A stretch of 64,000 bases of DNA from Micrococcales bacterium KH10 (GTDB lineage: Bacteria > Actinomycetota > Actinomycetes > Actinomycetales > Cellulomonadaceae), in NCBI GenBank assembly GCA_900188465.1, contig FZPE01000001.1, forward strand, positions 372,001 through 436,000, given 5' to 3'. Below, in pieces: positions 32,116 through 42,323 of the stretch (position 1 is its first letter; each line of letters starts with the position of its first letter). A program made the translations under genes and the position numbers. The notes beneath the pieces are model-generated. The model made no database searches. It was not told where the DNA came from and saw only the letters and a list, made by a program, of their open reading frames with translations.

Positions 32116-33546
32116 ATGAGCGAAACCCCACAGTCCGCGGACAAGCCCGAGACGGATGCTGCAGTGACGCCGCGTCCAGTTCCCAAACCATCTGCGATCA
32201 GGGTGCCGAAGCCAGCTGCGCTGCCCCAGCCCGGCACAGCGCTTCCGGTTCAGCCGGCCGTCGCCGTTCCTGTGGTCGGGGAAGATCCGGTTCAGTTCGC
32301 TGCGGCGAAGAAATTCGGCGTAGTCGCCGACGACGGCACAGTGAGCGTGCGCGACGGCGACACTGAACGCGTGGTGGGGCAAGTTCCTGGTGCCGAAGGC
32401 GACGAGGCGCTCGACCTCTATGTACGTCGTTACCTTGATCTGCGTACCAAGGTTTCGCTCTTCGAAGCTCGCCTGAATGCTGGTTCGGTGAGCCCACAGG
32501 ACGCCTCCAGCACCATCAAGGCCCTGAACGCGGAACTCGTCGAACCACATGCCGTCGGCGATCTGCCCGAACTGCGCGAGAAGATGACCGCACTGGCACT
32601 CGTTGCGAAGGAACAGGCTGCGGCCGCCGAGAAGGAACGGCAAGCTGCACGCGAGCAGGCCATCGTTGAGCGCACCAAGATCGTCGAAGAGGCCGAGACT
32701 CTTGCCAAGCAGGATCCGGCACGTGTCCAGTGGAAGAACGCTAGCGACCAGATGCGTCGTCTGCTTGACCAGTGGAAGCTCGCTCAGAAGAACGGCCCGC
32801 GAATCGACCGTCCGACGGAGGATGAACTGTGGAAGCGGTTCAGCCATGCGCGTACGGCATTCGACCGGGAGCGTCGCCATTTCTTCTCCGCGCTTGAGGA
32901 GCAGCATGCTGCGGCCCGGGCCACCAAGGAGAAGCTGATCGCAGAGGCCGAGAAGCTCTCGACGTCCATTGCTTGGGGCGAAACCGCCGCTGAATTCCGT
33001 GGTCTGATGGCGCAGTGGAAGCAAGCCGGACACGCGGGCCGTAAAGATGACGACGCACTCTGGGCACGATTCCGCGCCGCACAGGACAAGTTCTTCACCG
33101 CCCGCAACGCGGCGAACTCAGAGCTGGACGCCCAGTTCGCGGAAAACCTGAAGGTCAAAGAAGCGCTGCTCACCGAGGCGGAAGCACTGCTTCCCATCAC
33201 CGACCTGGCGCACACCAAGACTCGGTTGCGCGACATCCAGGATCGCTGGGAAGCGGCTGGCAAAGTACCGCGCGAATCAATCAACACTGTCGAGTCTCGA
33301 CTACGTGCCGTCGAGACCGCCGTGCGCGATTACGAGGAAGAGCAGTGGCAACGCAGCAATCCAGAGGTGAAGGCTCGTGCCGATGGCTTGTCGGCCCAGT
33401 TGACCGACGCCATTGCCCGTCTTGAAGCCGATCTGGAAGCCGCACGCGCAGCAGGAGATGCTAAAGCCGTCAAAGAGATCGAGGAAGGCTTGGTCGCGCG
33501 TCGCGCTTGGCTCACTCAGATCGAGAAGGCCGCACAAGACTCCTGA
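32116..33546 (+). CDS. DUF349 repeat protein
   Basis: The 476-residue protein has an N-terminal Pro/Ala-rich region (about residues 1-60), then about three DUF349 modules of helical WK-type repeats: WKNASDQMRRLLDQWKLAQK ... ELWKRFSHARTAFDRERRHF, WGETAAEFRGLMAQWKQAG ... ALWARFRAAQDKFF, and TRLRDIQDRWEAAGKVPRES. Long coiled-coil helices rich in Ala, Glu, Lys and Arg connect them. DUF349 proteins often lie near rel in actinobacteria and their function is not established. TTGAGGAGTTTG precedes the ATG at 32116. A perfect 10-bp inverted repeat lies in the leader. Confidence 0.88.
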   Translation: MSETPQSADKPETDAAVTPRPVPKPSAIRVPKPAALPQPGTALPVQPAVAVPVVGEDPVQFAAAKKFGVVADDGTVSVRDGDTERVVGQVPGAEGDEALDLYVRRYLDLRTKVSLFEARLNAGSVSPQDASSTIKALNAELVEPHAVGDLPELREKMTALALVAKEQAAAAEKERQAAREQAIVERTKIVEEAETLAKQDPARVQWKNASDQMRRLLDQWKLAQKNGPRIDRPTEDELWKRFSHARTAFDRERRHFFSALEEQHAAARATKEKLIAEAEKLSTSIAWGETAAEFRGLMAQWKQAGHAGRKDDDALWARFRAAQDKFFTARNAANSELDAQFAENLKVKEALLTEAEALLPITDLAHTKTRLRDIQDRWEAAGKVPRESINTVESRLRAVETAVRDYEEEQWQRSNPEVKARADGLSAQLTDAIARLEADLEAARAAGDAKAVKEIEEGLVARRAWLTQIEKAAQDS

Positions 33547-33647
33547 GCAACCCTATCGGTTGACCTGTATCGAACCGACACAGGTGAGTTATCCACAGCC
33601 AAGGTTTGATGGCGGCACATGAGACCTCAATGGTTAATGATGGCAGG

Positions 33648-34307
33648 ATGCAATCGTTTCCCGCTATGTCCATTGCTGAGTTGCGGCCCGGTGAACTCAT
33701 ACGTCGCACCGATATGGTGTGTCGCCATGCCTTCGATCGACTGGTGCGTGAACGACATCTCGTGCCGTTGACCGAATCGACGGCACGCCGTGCCGCCGTA
33801 GCGTCGACGCCACGGCTTCGCGCACTCGCGCTCGCCGACGATTGCCCGCAGCAGGCTGTGATCGGCGGAACGAGTGCCGCCTGGATCTTCCAACCGCGCT
33901 TAGGTGCGCATCTGGCAGGACTCGTTCCCCCTGGCACCACCGTGCGCTACCGTCAAGAACTCCACCGCGGCCCGGTGACCTGCTATTACTCAGCGCACGA
34001 TCCTCGTCCGCACCAGGGTGACCTAGCAAAGCACCGATTGCGCCAGACACGTTTTTCCCCTGGCGATGTGCTGCGCGTGCACGTGTCCGCACAGCGTTCG
34101 GTATTGGTCACATCGGCGGAGCGCACCGTGTTGGACCTGGTCTGCCAAGTCGAGGGCACCTCGGTGCTGCGGGCGCTGGAGACTTTTCACAGCGCGGGAG
34201 TTGACCTGCAACAGGTCGTTGATCGACTCCGCTCGTTACATCGTTGGACCGGCCGTGCACGAGGCGTCGAGACCATCGAGACTTATCTGCGATGGAACCG
34301 GGGATAG
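33648..34307 (+). CDS. AbiEi-like or related small hypothetical protein
   Basis: The protein has 219 residues from ATG 33648, or up to 233 if started at 33606 or 33627; no strong ribosome site decides. The sequence shows an N-terminal winged-helix-like part (ELRPGELIRRTDMVCRHAFDRLVRERHLVPL), then AVIGGTSAAWIFQPRL and VTSAERTVLDLVCQVEG, a pattern that recalls actinobacterial AbiEi-type antitoxin domains (SAAWLHG and TSxxRTVxDL). No AbiEii nucleotidyltransferase toxin and no DUF559 nuclease domain is encoded beside it. It stands alone between the DUF349 gene and rel, three bases from the rel stop. A real function is not known. Confidence 0.6.
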   Translation: MQSFPAMSIAELRPGELIRRTDMVCRHAFDRLVRERHLVPLTESTARRAAVASTPRLRALALADDCPQQAVIGGTSAAWIFQPRLGAHLAGLVPPGTTVRYRQELHRGPVTCYYSAHDPRPHQGDLAKHRLRQTRFSPGDVLRVHVSAQRSVLVTSAERTVLDLVCQVEGTSVLRALETFHSAGVDLQQVVDRLRSLHRWTGRARGVETIETYLRWNRG

Positions 34308-34310
34308 AGA

Positions 34311-36641
34311 TTATGACTCGTTACGGCTTGCGAGCATATGCGGCGCATGGTCCGCCGCTCGAGCACCCGTGATGCGGTAGACGTCGAAAACACCGTCGAT
34401 CTTGCGTACGGCAGCCAGCACCGTCTTGAGGTGTCCAGGCTCCGCCATCTCGAAGACAAAGCGGGAAATCGCCACGCGGTCAGATGACGTCGTCACTGTC
34501 GCCGACAAGATATCGACATGGTTGTCTGACAGCACACGTGTCACGTCTGAGAGCAACCGAGACCGGTCGAGCGCCTCAACCTGAATCTGGACGAGGAAGA
34601 CAGAACCGCCTTCTTCGGACCAGGACACATCGACGAATCGTTCCGGCTGACTGCGCAGTCCTTCGACGTTGGCGCAGTCCGAGCGGTGCACGCTCACGCC
34701 TTGGCCGCGGGTGATGAACCCCACGATCTGGTCCCCCGGTACCGGAGTGCAACAGCGTGCCAGCTTCACCCAAACGTCCTCGACGCCCTTGACGATGACA
34801 CCGGGATCGCCGCTGCGACTGCGGGACTTGGTCTTGACTCCCGGCCGGGCGACCTCGGTGATGTCCTCTTCGGCGCTCGATTCCCCGCCGATGGACTGCA
34901 CCAGGCGGTGCACCACATTGGCCGCTGAAATCTGTCCGTCGCCGACAGCCGCGTATAGTGCGGAGACATCCGCATACCGCAGATCGTTAGCCAGGGCGAC
35001 GAGTGCCTCGTGTGACAACAGCCGTTGGATCGGAAGGTTCTGTTTGCGCATCGCCTTCGCGATGGCGTCCTTGCCTTGCTCGATGGCTTCTTCACGGCGC
35101 TCTTTCGAGAACCATTGCCGGATCTTGTTGCGAGCTCGTGGGCTCTTGACAAAGGCCATCCAGTCACGGCTCGGTCCGGCGTTCTGTGCCTTGGAAGTCA
35201 AGATGTCGACGGTGTCACCGTTATCGAGTTCCGAATCCAGCGGGACGAGTTTGCCATTGACCCGTGCGCCCATCGTGCGGTGCCCGACTTCGGTGTGCAC
35301 GGCGTAAGCGAAGTCGACAGGTGTTGCCCCCTGCGGCAGTGCCATCACCTCACCTCGGGGGGTGAACACGTACACTTCAGAGCCCGAGATCTCGAAGCGA
35401 AGCGAATCGAGGAACTCTGTTGGATCAGCCGTCTCTTTTTGCCAGTCCACCAACTGGCGCAACCAGGCCATGTCGTTGCTGGACGATTTTTCGCCGCGGC
35501 CATCGGCCTTGTATTTCCAGTGTGCCGCGACGCCGTATTCGGCGCGCCGGTGCATGTCATGCGTGCGGATCTGAATCTCGACTGGCTTGCCGCCCGGACC
35601 GATCACCGTGGTGTGCAGTGACTGGTACATGTTGAATTTGGGCATCGCAATATAGTCTTTGAAACGCCCCGGTACCGGTTTCCATTTCTCGTGCAGAATG
35701 CCCAGCACGGCGTAACAGTCCCGTACTGTGTCGACGAGCACTCGTGTGCCGACCAGGTCGTAGATCTCGTTGAACTCATGCCCGCGCACGATCATCTTCT
35801 GATAGATGGAGTAATAGTGCTTGGGACGACCCGTCACCGTGGCCTTGATCTTCGCTGAGCGCAGTTGCGCGCCAATCTGGTCACGCACCGTGGTCAGGTA
35901 CTCCTCGCGCGCAGGTGCGCGCTCTGTGATCAGGTGTACGATCTCGGCGTAGATCTTCGGGTACAGCGTGGCGAATGAAAGGTCCTCAAGCTCCCATTTC
36001 ACGGTGTTCATACCGAGTCGGTGCGCCAGCGGTGCATAGATCTCAAGTGTTTCACGCGCCTTGCGTTCCGCCGAGCCAGTCGGCACGAATTTCCAGGTGC
36101 GGGCGTTGTGGAGTCGATCCGCCAACTTGATCACGAGCACCCGAATGTCGCGCGCCATCGCCACAACCATTTTGCGGACGGTTTCGGCTTGCGCAGCGGC
36201 GCCGTACGTCACCTTGTCGAGTTTGGTCACCCCGTCGACCATCATGGCGATCTCGTCGCCGTACTCTCTCTTGAGCGTCTCTAACAAATAGTCGGTGTCT
36301 TCGACGGTGTCGTGGAGCAGGGCTGCTGCCAGGGTGGTCGAAGTCATGCCCAATTCGGCGAGAATCGTTGCTACGGCGACCGGGTGGGTGATGTACGGAT
36401 CGCCACTGCGCCGGAACTGCCCCCGGTGAGCTTTTTCCGCGGTGACATAGGCTCGTTCAACCAGCCCGATGTCGTCTTTCGGGTGGTTTTCACGCAATGC
36501 GCGCAACAGCGATTCGATCTCAGGGCTGGCACCGGGGCGCGCACCGAAGCGGATCAGCCGCTGGCGTATTCCGCTGGTTTGGTTGCCCGGTTCTGTCGGC
36601 ACTGCTGCAGCATGGGACTGTGACTGGTCATTCTGTGTCAT
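34311..36641 (-). CDS. rel: bifunctional (p)ppGpp synthetase/hydrolase Rel
   Basis: Rel makes and degrades the alarmone (p)ppGpp in response to amino acid starvation, on stalled ribosomes. Domains in order in the 776-residue protein: HD hydrolase ([23 protein letters not shown] near 110, [12 protein letters not shown]), synthetase ([66 protein letters not shown]), TGS ([32 protein letters not shown]), zinc-finger region with [13 protein letters not shown], and C-terminal ACT ([18 protein letters not shown]). ATG at 36641 has GGAG just upstream, better than GTG at 36647. It is the last gene of the pdxT-to-rel run, after apt. Confidence 0.96.
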   Translation of the reverse strand: MTQNDQSQSHAAAVPTEPGNQTSGIRQRLIRFGARPGASPEIESLLRALRENHPKDDIGLVERAYVTAEKAHRGQFRRSGDPYITHPVAVATILAELGMTSTTLAAALLHDTVEDTDYLLETLKREYGDEIAMMVDGVTKLDKVTYGAAAQAETVRKMVVAMARDIRVLVIKLADRLHNARTWKFVPTGSAERKARETLEIYAPLAHRLGMNTVKWELEDLSFATLYPKIYAEIVHLITERAPAREEYLTTVRDQIGAQLRSAKIKATVTGRPKHYYSIYQKMIVRGHEFNEIYDLVGTRVLVDTVRDCYAVLGILHEKWKPVPGRFKDYIAMPKFNMYQSLHTTVIGPGGKPVEIQIRTHDMHRRAEYGVAAHWKYKADGRGEKSSSNDMAWLRQLVDWQKETADPTEFLDSLRFEISGSEVYVFTPRGEVMALPQGATPVDFAYAVHTEVGHRTMGARVNGKLVPLDSELDNGDTVDILTSKAQNAGPSRDWMAFVKSPRARNKIRQWFSKERREEAIEQGKDAIAKAMRKQNLPIQRLLSHEALVALANDLRYADVSALYAAVGDGQISAANVVHRLVQSIGGESSAEEDITEVARPGVKTKSRSRSGDPGVIVKGVEDVWVKLARCCTPVPGDQIVGFITRGQGVSVHRSDCANVEGLRSQPERFVDVSWSEEGGSVFLVQIQVEALDRSRLLSDVTRVLSDNHVDILSATVTTSSDRVAISRFVFEMAEPGHLKTVLAAVRKIDGVFDVYRITGARAADHAPHMLASRNES

Positions 36642-36699
36642 CAGCACTCCTCACTGCGTCACCGTATTGGTTCGACCTACTCTAGATGCGGCAGCGACT

Positions 36700-37278
36700 T
36701 TACGCTGGCAAAGTGATGATACTCCGCACCGGGACGCCGCCCGCCGCTGGATCGTCAACCAGGCTTTCGCGACCGTTCAAACCGATGAGCTCCACTAAGA
36801 ATGCATAACCGAGCAGATCAGCCCCGCATTCCCGCAGGAGTGCACCGGCCGCGCGAGCAGTGCCGCCGGTCGCCAGTAAATCGTCGACGATGAGCACTCG
36901 CTGGCCGGGGACGATGGCGTTGTCGCGCACTTCGAAAACAGCCTGACCGTATTCGAGGTCGAAGGCCATCGACCGGGTTGGCGGAGGTAATTTGCCCGCC
37001 TTGCGTACCGGGACAAAACCGATCCCCAGTCGAGCGGCCACCGTCGCACCGACGATAAACCCGCGCGCATCGAGTCCTGCGATGACGTCGATGTCGTCTG
37101 GTGCCGCGGCCACGATGGCTGTCGCCATGTCTTCGAGACCTTGAGCGCTGGCGAAGATTCCGGTCAAGTCGCGGAACAATACGCCGGGCTGCGGAAAGTC
37201 TGGCACATCACGGATGAGGTCGCGCAGTCGTGTCGTGACCTCATCCGTTGCGCCGGCGGAAACCACTGCTTCGGGCAT
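36700..37278 (-). CDS. apt: adenine phosphoribosyltransferase
   Basis: Apt salvages adenine to AMP with PRPP. The 192-residue protein has the PRPP motif RVLIVDDLLATGGTARA at about residues 128-144, the N-terminal DFPQPGVLFRDLTGIFA and the IAGLDARGFIVGATVAARLGIGFVPVRKAGKLP segment. It starts at ATG 37278, overlapping the secF stop by a single base. The order secD-secF-apt-rel is a common actinobacterial arrangement, so it is probably in one transcript with them. Confidence 0.95.
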   Translation of the reverse strand: MPEAVVSAGATDEVTTRLRDLIRDVPDFPQPGVLFRDLTGIFASAQGLEDMATAIVAAAPDDIDVIAGLDARGFIVGATVAARLGIGFVPVRKAGKLPPPTRSMAFDLEYGQAVFEVRDNAIVPGQRVLIVDDLLATGGTARAAGALLRECGADLLGYAFLVELIGLNGRESLVDDPAAGGVPVRSIITLPA

Positions 37279-38378
37279 CAGCGCTTGCGACGCTTGGGCT
37301 GTGCTTTGGTACCCAGGTGCTTGCCCGGTACCAATTGTTTGCCACCCGCAGTCACGAGGTCGTCAACACTGACCTCGTCGGATTTGGCCTCGATGCGCTC
37401 ACGCAGTTCGAGAACTTTAGCGGTGTGCTCTTTCACATCGGCTTCGCGCAACCGGAATGTCACTTCCAATGGAGGTGCGAGGAAGACTGACGAGTAGGCG
37501 CCGACGGCCATTCCGACGAACAGTGACAACGCCAAGTCACGCAGGGTTCCAGCACCGAGGATGAACGCACCGATGAACAGAATCGAACTCACCGGCAGCA
37601 GACCCAGCACCGAAGTGTTGATGGAACGAACCAGGGTCTGGTTGATTGCGAGGTTGGAGCGCTCTTCATAGGTGTCGCGCGTCTGGCTGAGTACATCAGC
37701 TGTGTTCTCGCGAATCTTGTCGAAGACCACGACCTTGTCGTAAACCGAGTATGCGGCGATCGTCAAGAACCCGATGACGGTCGCTGGAGTCACCTCCCAG
37801 CCGACCACGGCGTAGACTCCGGCGGTCAAGATCAAGTCGTGGAACAACGAGATCACTGCCGAAAGCGCCAAACGCCAGTTACGGAAGTACACGATCATCA
37901 CCAGGGAGACCAGCACTATGAAGCCGATCATTCCCTGCAGTGCCTTGGACGAGACGTCGCTTCCCCAGGAAGCGCCGATGGAGGATTTCGAGACCTCGGC
38001 GACATCGACTTCGTATGCTTCGGCCAGTGCCTGCTGGACTGCGCTCTCCTGCTCGTCATCCAACGTATTGGTCTGCACCCGCACCGCGTTGCTACCAACG
38101 CTTGCCACCCGCGGCACCTCACCGGCGACCACCGACTGCACGGCCTCGACGGCTGGTTCCTGAGCGGTCGTCGACGCGCCAGAGACGGTGAACTCTGCGC
38201 CGCCCTTGAAGTCGATTCCCAGGTTGAAACCGCCGCGCAATACCACGACGAGTACGCAAAGCACTATCGCGGCCAGCGAGATCAGGTAATAGCGCCGCCG
38301 TTTGCCGACGATGTTGTACGACAGCTTTCCGTTGTACAGATCATTCGACCAGGACGCAAAATTAGTCTTAGCCATCAC
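37278..38378 (-). CDS. secF: protein translocase subunit SecF
   Basis: SecF works with SecD to drive late protein export with the proton gradient. The 366-residue membrane protein has the first helix RRRYYLISLAAIVLCVLVVVL, the motif GIDFKGGAEFTV, and the C-terminal five-helix part with SLFHDLILTAGVYAVVGWEVTPATVIGFLTIAAYSVYDKVVVFDKIREN and RSINTSVLGLLPVSSILFIGAFILGAGTLRDLALSLFVG. The first periplasmic domain lies between about residues 50 and 150. ATG at 38378 or 38375 overlaps the secD stop. It has an unstructured basic C-terminal tail (QPKRRKR). Confidence 0.96.
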   Translation of the reverse strand: MMAKTNFASWSNDLYNGKLSYNIVGKRRRYYLISLAAIVLCVLVVVLRGGFNLGIDFKGGAEFTVSGASTTAQEPAVEAVQSVVAGEVPRVASVGSNAVRVQTNTLDDEQESAVQQALAEAYEVDVAEVSKSSIGASWGSDVSSKALQGMIGFIVLVSLVMIVYFRNWRLALSAVISLFHDLILTAGVYAVVGWEVTPATVIGFLTIAAYSVYDKVVVFDKIRENTADVLSQTRDTYEERSNLAINQTLVRSINTSVLGLLPVSSILFIGAFILGAGTLRDLALSLFVGMAVGAYSSVFLAPPLEVTFRLREADVKEHTAKVLELRERIEAKSDEVSVDDLVTAGGKQLVPGKHLGTKAQPKRRKR

Positions 38379-40636
38379 TTTTCTCCGTCTTTGGTCTCGT
38401 CGCCTTCAACTTCATCGTCTGCGGCGTCGGTCTCATCCGTGGTCGCCGAAGTCGATTGACGTTCCAGCGCCCGTCGCTCCGCGATCGTCAGACGTCCACC
38501 CCCTGAACGCTGCCGGGCGCTACCGCTGGCGGCGCCGACCAGAGAAGGCTCCGGCACTTCTGCGACATCGTCCTCGGCTGTCTTCGATTCAGCCGTGGTC
38601 TTCTTGGGTGCGGCGGGGCGAACCACTTTGCCTCGTCCCACGTAGCGCGCCATCTCGACGCCGAGTTTCCGCGGGTCCAGACCGGACCATTTGTGCCCCT
38701 CGGCAAAGAACCGCATCTTACCGATGATGACCATGATCGGGTGGGTGAACCAGAAGATCAGGACGACGTCGATCAGTGTCGTCAGACCGAGCATGAAGGC
38801 GAAGCCCTTCACACCGCCGACAGCCAGCTGATAAAGCACGATCGCTGCGGCGAAGTTGATCGCGTCGGATGCCAGGATCGTTCGTTTGGCGCGCGACCAA
38901 CCAGCGTCGATTGCAGCAGGAAGCGGCCTGCCGTCGCGCAACTCGTCCTTAATGCGTTCGAAGTACACCACGAAGGAGTCTGCCGTGATACCGATGGCCA
39001 CAATCAGACCAGCGATGGCCGGCAAGGATAATCGCAGTCCCAGCACCTCGGGCCACGACAGCAGGGTGACGGTCAAGTACGCCAGGATTCCCGCCACTCC
39101 AAGTGACATCACCACGAGCAGACCGAGAATCCGGTACTGAATCAGTGCGTAGATGAGCACCAGGATCAGACCGATCAAACCGGCGACGAGACCCTTTTCG
39201 AGCTGCTCAGAGCCCAAGGTGGCCGAGATCTGCTCGTCTGCGTCAATGTCGAAGGTCAGCGGCAATGCACCGAACTTCAGCTGGTTAGCCAGGTTCGTCG
39301 CAGAGTCGCGGGTAAAGGGATCCTGAGCGGATCCGGTGATGGTTGCGCCACCACCGGTGATGCCACTCGTTGCGAATTCAGGTCCCACGCTCGGCGCGGA
39401 GATCACAAGCCCGTCCAGGACCATCGCGAACTGGTTGCGCGGCTCGTCCAACCCCGCGAGTCGCTTGGTCACCTCAGCGAACTTGTCCCCGCCTGATGAG
39501 GTGAAGGAGATATTTACCTGCCAGGTGTTCAGTGTCTGACCACTCTGGGTGGTTTCGAGGCTCGAGGATGCCGTGGAGATGTCAGAGCCTTCGATGTCCA
39601 CCGGTCCGAGCAAGTACTTCGCCTGCCCCTCCGGGTCACAGGAAACGAACACTCCGTTGGGATCGTCATCGTTGGTACCGACCAGGTTGGCCGGCAAGGT
39701 GCAGTCAAGTGCCGCGAACTCTTCTTCGATCTCGGCAGTGACCTGGTTCAGTGAGCTGTTACCGTCCGGGTCGCTAGCCGGATCGTCCGAGTCCGTACCG
39801 TCGTTGACGAAGTTGTCGAGCGGATTCTGCGCGTCAGTCTCGTCATCGGCGGGGGCATCATCTGTCGTGTCATCTGTGACATCACCGCCATCATCTGTGA
39901 CATCACCACCGTTGTCGGTGGCTTCGCCCTCTGCCAGGTTCTGAGTTTGGGAGGTCGTGAAAGATGCCGGACGAATCGCGGCGTTCGAAGACACGCCCGC
40001 TGCGTTGTCAGCGGTGTCATCAGTCACCTGGTCGTCAGCGGCGCCGTCGTCAGCACCCTCATCCGTGGTGTTCTCGTCGCCAGCATCCCCGTCTCCCTCG
40101 ACAGCATCTTCATCTTCGAAGCCCTCAAGGTCGTCCATGGTCAAATCATTGGGATCTTCAATGCCTTCGATTGAGTCCACATCCAATCCTTCAGACTCGT
40201 CGGTGAGCCCTTCAAGGTCCTCCAGCGAGAACGGGTTCGGGTCAGCGATGGCCAAGACCGGGCGGAAGCGCATCAACGCGGCCTTGGTGACCAGGTCGCG
40301 GGTCTCGTCGCTGGGCTCGCCCGGCAGGGCAACCACGATCTTCGAACCACCTTGGCTGGTGATCTCGGCTTCAGCCACACCCGATGCATCGACACGCTGG
40401 CGAATAATCGCAATCGCCTGGTTGATATCTGATTCGGTGACCGCCTGACCCGTAGTCGAACGCGGCTCCAGAATGAACTGGCGACCTCCTGCAAGGTCAA
40501 TAGCTAGACCGGGCGTCAAGTTCTTGTCACTTGTCAGGTGTCCGACAGTCAACGTCGCCGCGATCGCGATGATGATCACTGCCAGTGATACCAGTTTGCG
40601 CACCGGATAGTGCTTGGTGTGGTTGGTGGTTGCCAA
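38375..40636 (-). CDS. secD: protein translocase subunit SecD with long acidic insertion
   Basis: The 753-residue SecD has the usual first helix, TPGLAIDLAGGRQFIL, the base domain, and the C-terminal helices with GLRLSLPAIAGLIVAIGITADSFVVYFERIKDELRDGR and WSRAKRTILASDAINF. It is about 150 residues longer than many SecD proteins because of an acidic, Asp/Glu/Thr-rich, low-complexity insert at about residues 135-295 in the first extracytoplasmic domain (for example GDGDAGDENTTDEGADDG). Part of the insert is a 7-residue repeat, GGDVTDD/DGGDVTD. A second Pro/Ala/Lys tail follows the last helix. The start is TTG at 40636; GAGAAGAG lies upstream. Typical neighbours are yajC before and secF after. 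Confidence 0.95.
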   Translation of the reverse strand: MATTNHTKHYPVRKLVSLAVIIIAIAATLTVGHLTSDKNLTPGLAIDLAGGRQFILEPRSTTGQAVTESDINQAIAIIRQRVDASGVAEAEITSQGGSKIVVALPGEPSDETRDLVTKAALMRFRPVLAIADPNPFSLEDLEGLTDESEGLDVDSIEGIEDPNDLTMDDLEGFEDEDAVEGDGDAGDENTTDEGADDGAADDQVTDDTADNAAGVSSNAAIRPASFTTSQTQNLAEGEATDNGGDVTDDGGDVTDDTTDDAPADDETDAQNPLDNFVNDGTDSDDPASDPDGNSSLNQVTAEIEEEFAALDCTLPANLVGTNDDDPNGVFVSCDPEGQAKYLLGPVDIEGSDISTASSSLETTQSGQTLNTWQVNISFTSSGGDKFAEVTKRLAGLDEPRNQFAMVLDGLVISAPSVGPEFATSGITGGGATITGSAQDPFTRDSATNLANQLKFGALPLTFDIDADEQISATLGSEQLEKGLVAGLIGLILVLIYALIQYRILGLLVVMSLGVAGILAYLTVTLLSWPEVLGLRLSLPAIAGLIVAIGITADSFVVYFERIKDELRDGRPLPAAIDAGWSRAKRTILASDAINFAAAIVLYQLAVGGVKGFAFMLGLTTLIDVVLIFWFTHPIMVIIGKMRFFAEGHKWSGLDPRKLGVEMARYVGRGKVVRPAAPKKTTAESKTAEDDVAEVPEPSLVGAASGSARQRSGGGRLTIAERRALERQSTSATTDETDAADDEVEGDETKDGEK
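39870..39911. repeat. 21-bp tandem repeat inside secD
   Basis: Two copies of a 21-bp unit lie at 39870-39890 and 39891-39911, matching at 19 of 21 positions (TCATCTGTGACATCACCGCC on the plus strand in the first). The unit keeps the reading frame and encodes the seven-residue acidic repeat of the SecD insert. A partial third copy lies just before it, at about 39858-39869. Such repeats can expand or shrink by slippage. Confidence 0.8.
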
Positions 40637-40728
40637 CGGAATGTCTCTTCTCTGCTATCTCCGCTCGCTACCTAGACATAGCGTTATCGCCTCGGTAACA
40701 CGAGCTCAGTGGTGAACTGCCGATCTAG

Positions 40729-41145
40729 TTACTTCGATGTATCCGATCCACGGTCCTCATCGTCGTTAGACTTGGTGTACTTGTCGATGGACGAGGTGTC
40801 CTCGCCGATCAACTTCGCAATATTGTCCGGGATTTCGACCTCGTCTGATGAGGCTTCGACTGGATTGGCTTCGTCAGAAGCGTCGATCACAGGATCGACG
40901 ACACTCTGGCGAATCGCAGGCTTAATCCATACTGTGGTGCCGCCGCCTGGGACGGATTCCAGCGTGACGTGCTCGTCGGTGATGTCGACAATCGTGCCGA
41001 TGTAACCGGACATGGTCATCACCTTGGCGCCTGGGGTGAGCGACTCTACGAATGCCTGCGTCTTCTGCTGTGCCTTACGCTGCCGCGAACTCATCCAGAC
41101 CATGGCAACGGCAAAGAAGATCAGGATGAGAAAAATGGGATCCAT
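40729..41145 (-). CDS. yajC: preprotein translocase subunit YajC
   Basis: The 138-residue protein has one N-terminal membrane helix (PIFLILIFFAVAMVWMSS) and the YajC motif RQRKAQQKTQAFVESLTPGAKVMTMSGYIGTIVDI, followed by an acidic C-terminal tail. YajC associates with SecDF in the translocon. ATG at 41145 is preferred to the TTG at 41154, since MDPIFLILIFF is the typical start. It lies between ruvB and secD in the same direction. Confidence 0.93.
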   Translation of the reverse strand: MDPIFLILIFFAVAMVWMSSRQRKAQQKTQAFVESLTPGAKVMTMSGYIGTIVDITDEHVTLESVPGGGTTVWIKPAIRQSVVDPVIDASDEANPVEASSDEVEIPDNIAKLIGEDTSSIDKYTKSNDDEDRGSDTSK

Positions 41146-41237
41146 GAGGTTCAAAAAACTTCCAGTCGGTGAGCACAGTTCAATAGCGAAGTCTATGCCT
41201 TCAATGGCCCCAGTGGAAACCGGAGGGCCTGCGGCCC

Positions 41238-42323
41238 TTAGTCTTCGCTGTCAAACAGAGTACCTGGCAATTCTGGGGGTTGAAGCCGAAGATGACGCCA
41301 GGCCTGCTCAGTGGCCACTCGACCACGTGGCGAACGGGCCATGAGGCCTTCTCTGACCAGGAACGGTTCGGCCACGGTTTCAACGGTTTCAGGTTCTTCG
41401 CCCACTGACACCGCTAGTGTGGTCAACCCGACGGGGCCGCCGCCAAACCTGGTGCACAGTGCCCGCAAGACCGCTCGGTCGAGCCGGTCTAGTCCAAGCT
41501 CGTCCACCTCATAGACTTTGAGCGCCGCATGTGCAGCCGATATATCCAGTCGGCCGTCGCCGCGTACATCTGCCCAGTCCCGCACTCGGCGCAATAGCCG
41601 GTTCGCGATACGCGGCGTCCCACGGGACCGGGAGGCGATTTCGGCGGCGGCCGGCTGCTCCAGTTCTACACCGAGTAGTCGGGCCGAACGCAGCAACACC
41701 CGTTCCAGATCGTCGTCTTCATAGAACTCCAGATGACCGGTGAAGCCGAACCTATCTCGTAGTGGAGCGGGCAACAGGCCGGCCCTGGTGGTCGCGCCTA
41801 CTGCCGTGAAGCGCGGCAGGCTGAGCGGAATTGCGCTAGCCCCCGCACCCTTGCCAACCACAACGTCGACCCGGAAGTCTTCCATCGCGACGTAAAGCAA
41901 CTCTTCAGCGGGACGAGCCAGTCGGTGGATCTCGTCGATGAACAGCACTTCGCCCTCGGTCAGCGATGACAGCACAGCAGCCAGGTCTCCGGCATGTTGG
42001 ATCGCCGGGCCTGAAGTGACTCGCAATGACGTGCCCAACTCCGCCGCGATAATCATCGCCAACGTGGTCTTGCCTAGTCCTGGTGGCCCGGAAAGCAGCA
42101 CATGATCGGGCGGCGTGCCGCGATTCATCGCGGCGTGCAGCACTAACGAAAGCTGGTCACGTACGACCGGTTGGCCCACGAACTCTTCTAGCCGCTTCGG
42201 CCGTAGCGCCGCTTCGGCGGCACGTTCAATATCGTCAGCGCCTGAGGTGACGATTCGATCGAGAGCCCAGGTCTCGGACGCAACAGATCCCGGCACCTGG
42301 TTCTCCGAGGTGGGTTCAGCCAC
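41238..42323 (-). CDS. ruvB: Holliday junction branch migration helicase RuvB
   Basis: RuvB is the AAA+ motor that, with RuvA, moves Holliday junctions during recombination and repair. The 361-residue protein has [18 protein letters not shown], Walker [12 protein letters not shown] at about residue 80, Walker [10 protein letters not shown], the sensor 1 region [12 protein letters not shown] and arginine finger region PLRDRFGF, and a C-terminal winged helix (RTPRGRVAT-type segment, here [13 protein letters not shown]). Its start overlaps ruvA by 8 nt. N-terminal 20 residues are variable. Confidence 0.96.
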   Translation of the reverse strand: MAEPTSENQVPGSVASETWALDRIVTSGADDIERAAEAALRPKRLEEFVGQPVVRDQLSLVLHAAMNRGTPPDHVLLSGPPGLGKTTLAMIIAAELGTSLRVTSGPAIQHAGDLAAVLSSLTEGEVLFIDEIHRLARPAEELLYVAMEDFRVDVVVGKGAGASAIPLSLPRFTAVGATTRAGLLPAPLRDRFGFTGHLEFYEDDDLERVLLRSARLLGVELEQPAAAEIASRSRGTPRIANRLLRRVRDWADVRGDGRLDISAAHAALKVYEVDELGLDRLDRAVLRALCTRFGGGPVGLTTLAVSVGEEPETVETVAEPFLVREGLMARSPRGRVATEQAWRHLRLQPPELPGTLFDSED

